From NCBI GenBank assembly GCA_003223895.1, contig QHXD01000046.1:1-15219 (forward strand): a DNA stretch of 15,219 bases, read 5' to 3'. Shown here piece after piece: positions 13,454 to 15,219 of this stretch; positions within the stretch are counted from its first letter, which is position 1, and every line of letters begins with the position of its first letter. The position numbers were made by a program, and so were the translations under genes. This DNA comes from Acidobacteriota bacterium. Its GTDB lineage: Bacteria > Acidobacteriota > Terriglobia > 20CM-2-55-15. The notes under the pieces were generated by a model, which was not told the DNA's origin, searched no databases, and saw only the letters and a list, made by a program, of their open reading frames with translations.

Positions 13454-14617
13454 TTACGAGATCATCACCTTCCGCGGGTGCTGCGAGTTGTCTTCGAGGA
13501 ACGATTTCTTGTTCTCGAGGTCCTGCTCGGTCGGCTGCACTTTTCCATTGGCGTCGGTCACGCGCGAGACGAGCGTGTGCTCTCCAGGCGTGGCGCCGGC
13601 CCAGGTATAAGTAAAAAGCTTCCACGAATACTTGCTCTTGGTGGAGGGATCCATCGTTGCCGGCTGCCACGGGCCATCATCCACGCGGACTTCGACGGTC
13701 CTGAGCGGCGTCCCGTCGTTCAGCACGACCCCGAGCACCTTGTACCGGCTGCCGTCGCGGGTGACGCGCGCTATGAACGACTTCAACTGCATGTGCGTAA
13801 CCGCAGTTTCGTTCCACTTCATCTCGCCGTCGATCATCTCGCCCTTCACCGTGCGGTACCAACGCGCCTGATATTTGCCGAGGTACTGATCTTCCTGGAG
13901 ATGGATCTGGGACAGCCATTTGACGTTGCACACTCCGTACCAGCCAGGGACGAGTAGTCGAAGCGGCGAGCCCTGGTGACGTGTGAGCGGTTCGCCGTTC
14001 AGCGCCCAGGCCAGGAACGGATCCCCGGACATCGCTTTCTCGCGGTTCAGGCTCCGGCCGAATTGCTGGTCCAGTTTGTACTTCTGTGTCCTGAATTCAA
14101 CTTCCTCTTCGCCGTGATCGGCGCCGAAGAACACGAATTCCCGCGCTGAGGACTTGACGCCGGCCGAATCGAGAACCGTCTTCAACGGAACTCCGTTCCA
14201 TCGCCCGTTCCCGGAGAGACCCTGCAGGGGACGACGATTTCCCGAGCACTCGAAGCCGGCAATGAGCTCCGCATTACCCATCTTCTTCAAGTCATCGAGT
14301 GACAGCGACTTTGGCCGGTCCACCAATCCCGTAACTTTGAGACGAAAGGTTGCGGGATCGACTTCAGGATGCCCGTAATGCTGCGTCGTGAAAAACTGAT
14401 CCTTCGGTGTGAACGGACCGTCGATCTTGCGAAGGTCGAAGGTTCGCCGGTCGGGGGCGGGCGTAAAGTTCGCGTTCGCAGGAATGTCGGTGAAGGGCAC
14501 GAGCGTCTCGCCTTGCGCGAGGGCTGGGAGCGCCCATTCCGGTATACCGAGGACACTGAGTCCGGCGAATGCCAGGCCTCCCTTTAGAATTTCCCGACGC
14601 ATGTTCCGATTCGTCAT
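13454..14617 (-). CDS. Sulfite oxidase-family molybdopterin oxidoreductase, Tat-exported
   Basis: 387 residues from the ATG at 14617, with AAGGAG about six bases upstream; longer versions from 14818 run through the divergent gene and are rejected. The N terminus MTNRNMRREILKGGLAFAGL has a twin-arginine motif (RREILK) before a hydrophobic stretch ending near 'PALAQ'. The PF00174-type molybdopterin domain spans about residues 60-230, with Cys124 in 'GFECSGNRRP' as the molybdenum ligand and 'SGNGRWNGVPLKTVL' after it. The Mo-co dimerisation domain follows ('WNETAVTHMQLKSFIA', 'LRTVEVRVDDGPWQPA'). Together with the absence of an N-terminal heme domain, this resembles bacterial SorA/SoxC-like enzymes. 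No cytochrome partner is adjacent. Sulfite is the usual substrate in the family but is not proven by sequence. The C-terminal 'EQDLENKKSFLEDNSQHP' tail is ordinary. Confidence 0.87.
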   Translation of the reverse strand: MTNRNMRREILKGGLAFAGLSVLGIPEWALPALAQGETLVPFTDIPANANFTPAPDRRTFDLRKIDGPFTPKDQFFTTQHYGHPEVDPATFRLKVTGLVDRPKSLSLDDLKKMGNAELIAGFECSGNRRPLQGLSGNGRWNGVPLKTVLDSAGVKSSAREFVFFGADHGEEEVEFRTQKYKLDQQFGRSLNREKAMSGDPFLAWALNGEPLTRHQGSPLRLLVPGWYGVCNVKWLSQIHLQEDQYLGKYQARWYRTVKGEMIDGEMKWNETAVTHMQLKSFIARVTRDGSRYKVLGVVLNDGTPLRTVEVRVDDGPWQPATMDPSTKSKYSWKLFTYTWAGATPGEHTLVSRVTDANGKVQPTEQDLENKKSFLEDNSQHPRKVMIS

Positions 14618-14700
14618 ATTCGGCTCCTTGGAGAGAGTAGCGTCGATTCTTATCACGAACGGCGATTTCAGGTCTATCCCAATCGGTGTACCCTTAGCGC

Positions 14701-15219
14701 ATGATCCGGACGTTCCTGGTCGACGATGAGCGGGGAGCGCGAGAGCGCCTGCGTCATTTGTTGAGCTCATTCGGTGACGTCGAAATCGTTGGCGAAGCGG
14801 AAAACGGCCAGGAAGCACTACAGCGAATTCCCGATCTCCGGCCCGACCTCGTCTTTCTGGACATCCAGATGCCAGGCAACTCGGGGCTGGAGGTTGCGCG
14901 GGCGCTTGAACCTCCGCGTCCCAGAATCATTTTTTGTACTGCCTTCGATAATTATGCGATTTCCGCCTTCGAGCTGCATGCGATTGATTACTTGCTGAAG
15001 CCTATGAATCGTACTCGACTGCGGGACGCTGTCGCGCGTGTTCGACAATCCGTGGCCGACGTGGCCGCGAGGTGTCAGATCGAAATGGCGCAGGAGGTTC
15101 AGTCCCAGATGTTTCCACGCACGCTGCCGCGCGTCGAAAGCCTGGACTACTCCGGCATCTGCAAAGCCGCACAAGACGTGAGCGGCGATTACTACGACTT
15201 CATTCCGATCGCGTCCCGC
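14701..15219 (+). CDS. Response regulator with SpoIIE/RsbU-type PP2C phosphatase domain (3' end outside the window)
   Basis: 173 codons, open at the right edge. The receiver domain (about 1-120) has the acidic pair Asp8-Asp9, phosphoacceptor Asp54 ('LVFLDIQMPG'), Thr80 and Lys100 ('YLLKP'). 'FDNYAISAFELHAIDYLLKP' is typical of LytR/AgrA-type receivers. A helical linker (about 105-140) leads into 'AQEVQSQMFPRTLPRVESLD' and 'SGDYYDF' (metal-binding Asp region), the start of a SpoIIE-type serine phosphatase. Such proteins dephosphorylate anti-anti-sigma factors and feed general stress or partner-switching pathways. No Shine-Dalgarno is visible; TACCCT ends 6 bases before the ATG, consistent with a leaderless start. 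The gene is divergent from the molybdoenzyme (83-base gap). The cognate kinase and anti-sigma partners are not in view. Confidence 0.85.
   Translation, partial: MIRTFLVDDERGARERLRHLLSSFGDVEIVGEAENGQEALQRIPDLRPDLVFLDIQMPGNSGLEVARALEPPRPRIIFCTAFDNYAISAFELHAIDYLLKPMNRTRLRDAVARVRQSVADVAARCQIEMAQEVQSQMFPRTLPRVESLDYSGICKAAQDVSGDYYDFIPIASR

Overview
The window looks like a chromosomal segment from a soil-type bacterium, most likely an Acidobacteriota member close to the Solibacter/Bryobacter group. This is inferred from the mix of protein families (a DUF6152 protein next to a secreted 'PDLSG.W' protein, an exported AbgB-like amidohydrolase, an exported HpcH/HpaI-type aldolase), the moderately high GC content, and the long inverted repeats between genes. 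I see no rRNA, tRNA, CRISPR array, transposase or phage gene.

Layout. 1-1035: a PLP aminotransferase, open at the left edge, broken by an in-frame TGA and missing residues just before its catalytic lysine. 1159-2745: a secreted M20/AbgB-like amidohydrolase. 2889-7381 (+): a compact set of four genes. A 112-residue accessory protein overlaps (ATGA) a GMC oxidoreductase of the long-chain alcohol oxidase type. An alkyl-DHAP synthase (AGPS) then overlaps (ATGA) a short-chain dehydrogenase. 9957-7384 (-): a short secreted protein with a suspicious TGA, a patatin-like lipase, and three tiny genes of 34, 45 and 58 codons, each with a strong Shine-Dalgarno five bases before its start. 10074-10610 (+): a double-ACT GcvR-like protein. 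12011-10722 (-): two secreted proteins of unknown function. 12256-13353 (+): an exported aldolase. 14617-13454 (-): a Tat-exported sulfite-oxidase-family molybdoenzyme. 14701 to the right edge (+): a response regulator joined to the start of a SpoIIE-type phosphatase domain.

The most coherent function is ether-lipid or fatty-alcohol metabolism. AGPS makes the glycerol ether bond from acyl-DHAP and a fatty alcohol, the coupled SDR is a candidate alkyl-DHAP reductase, and the GMC pair upstream is a candidate fatty-alcohol oxidase. The nearby patatin lipase would fit lipid turnover. The aligned catalytic residues of AGPS are all present; the roles of the partners are inferred.

The second theme is repeats. 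Three long inverted repeats of one family (46, 52 and 40 bp arms, each perfectly matched), two REP-like elements built on a GCGGGCTAAAGCCCGC core, and one near-perfect 69-bp palindrome are present. Five of the six sit at or across the stop codon of a plus-strand gene. In the first family the arms of one copy are identical while the copies differ from each other, and the mirrored part includes flanking DNA unique to each copy. One REP-like element supplies the last residues and stop codon of the GMC oxidoreductase.

Two modes of translation start are visible. Most minus-strand genes and the aldolase have strong Shine-Dalgarno sequences. Genes at 1159, 4782 and 14701 have none and carry a -10-like box 6-9 bases before ATG, consistent with leaderless mRNAs.
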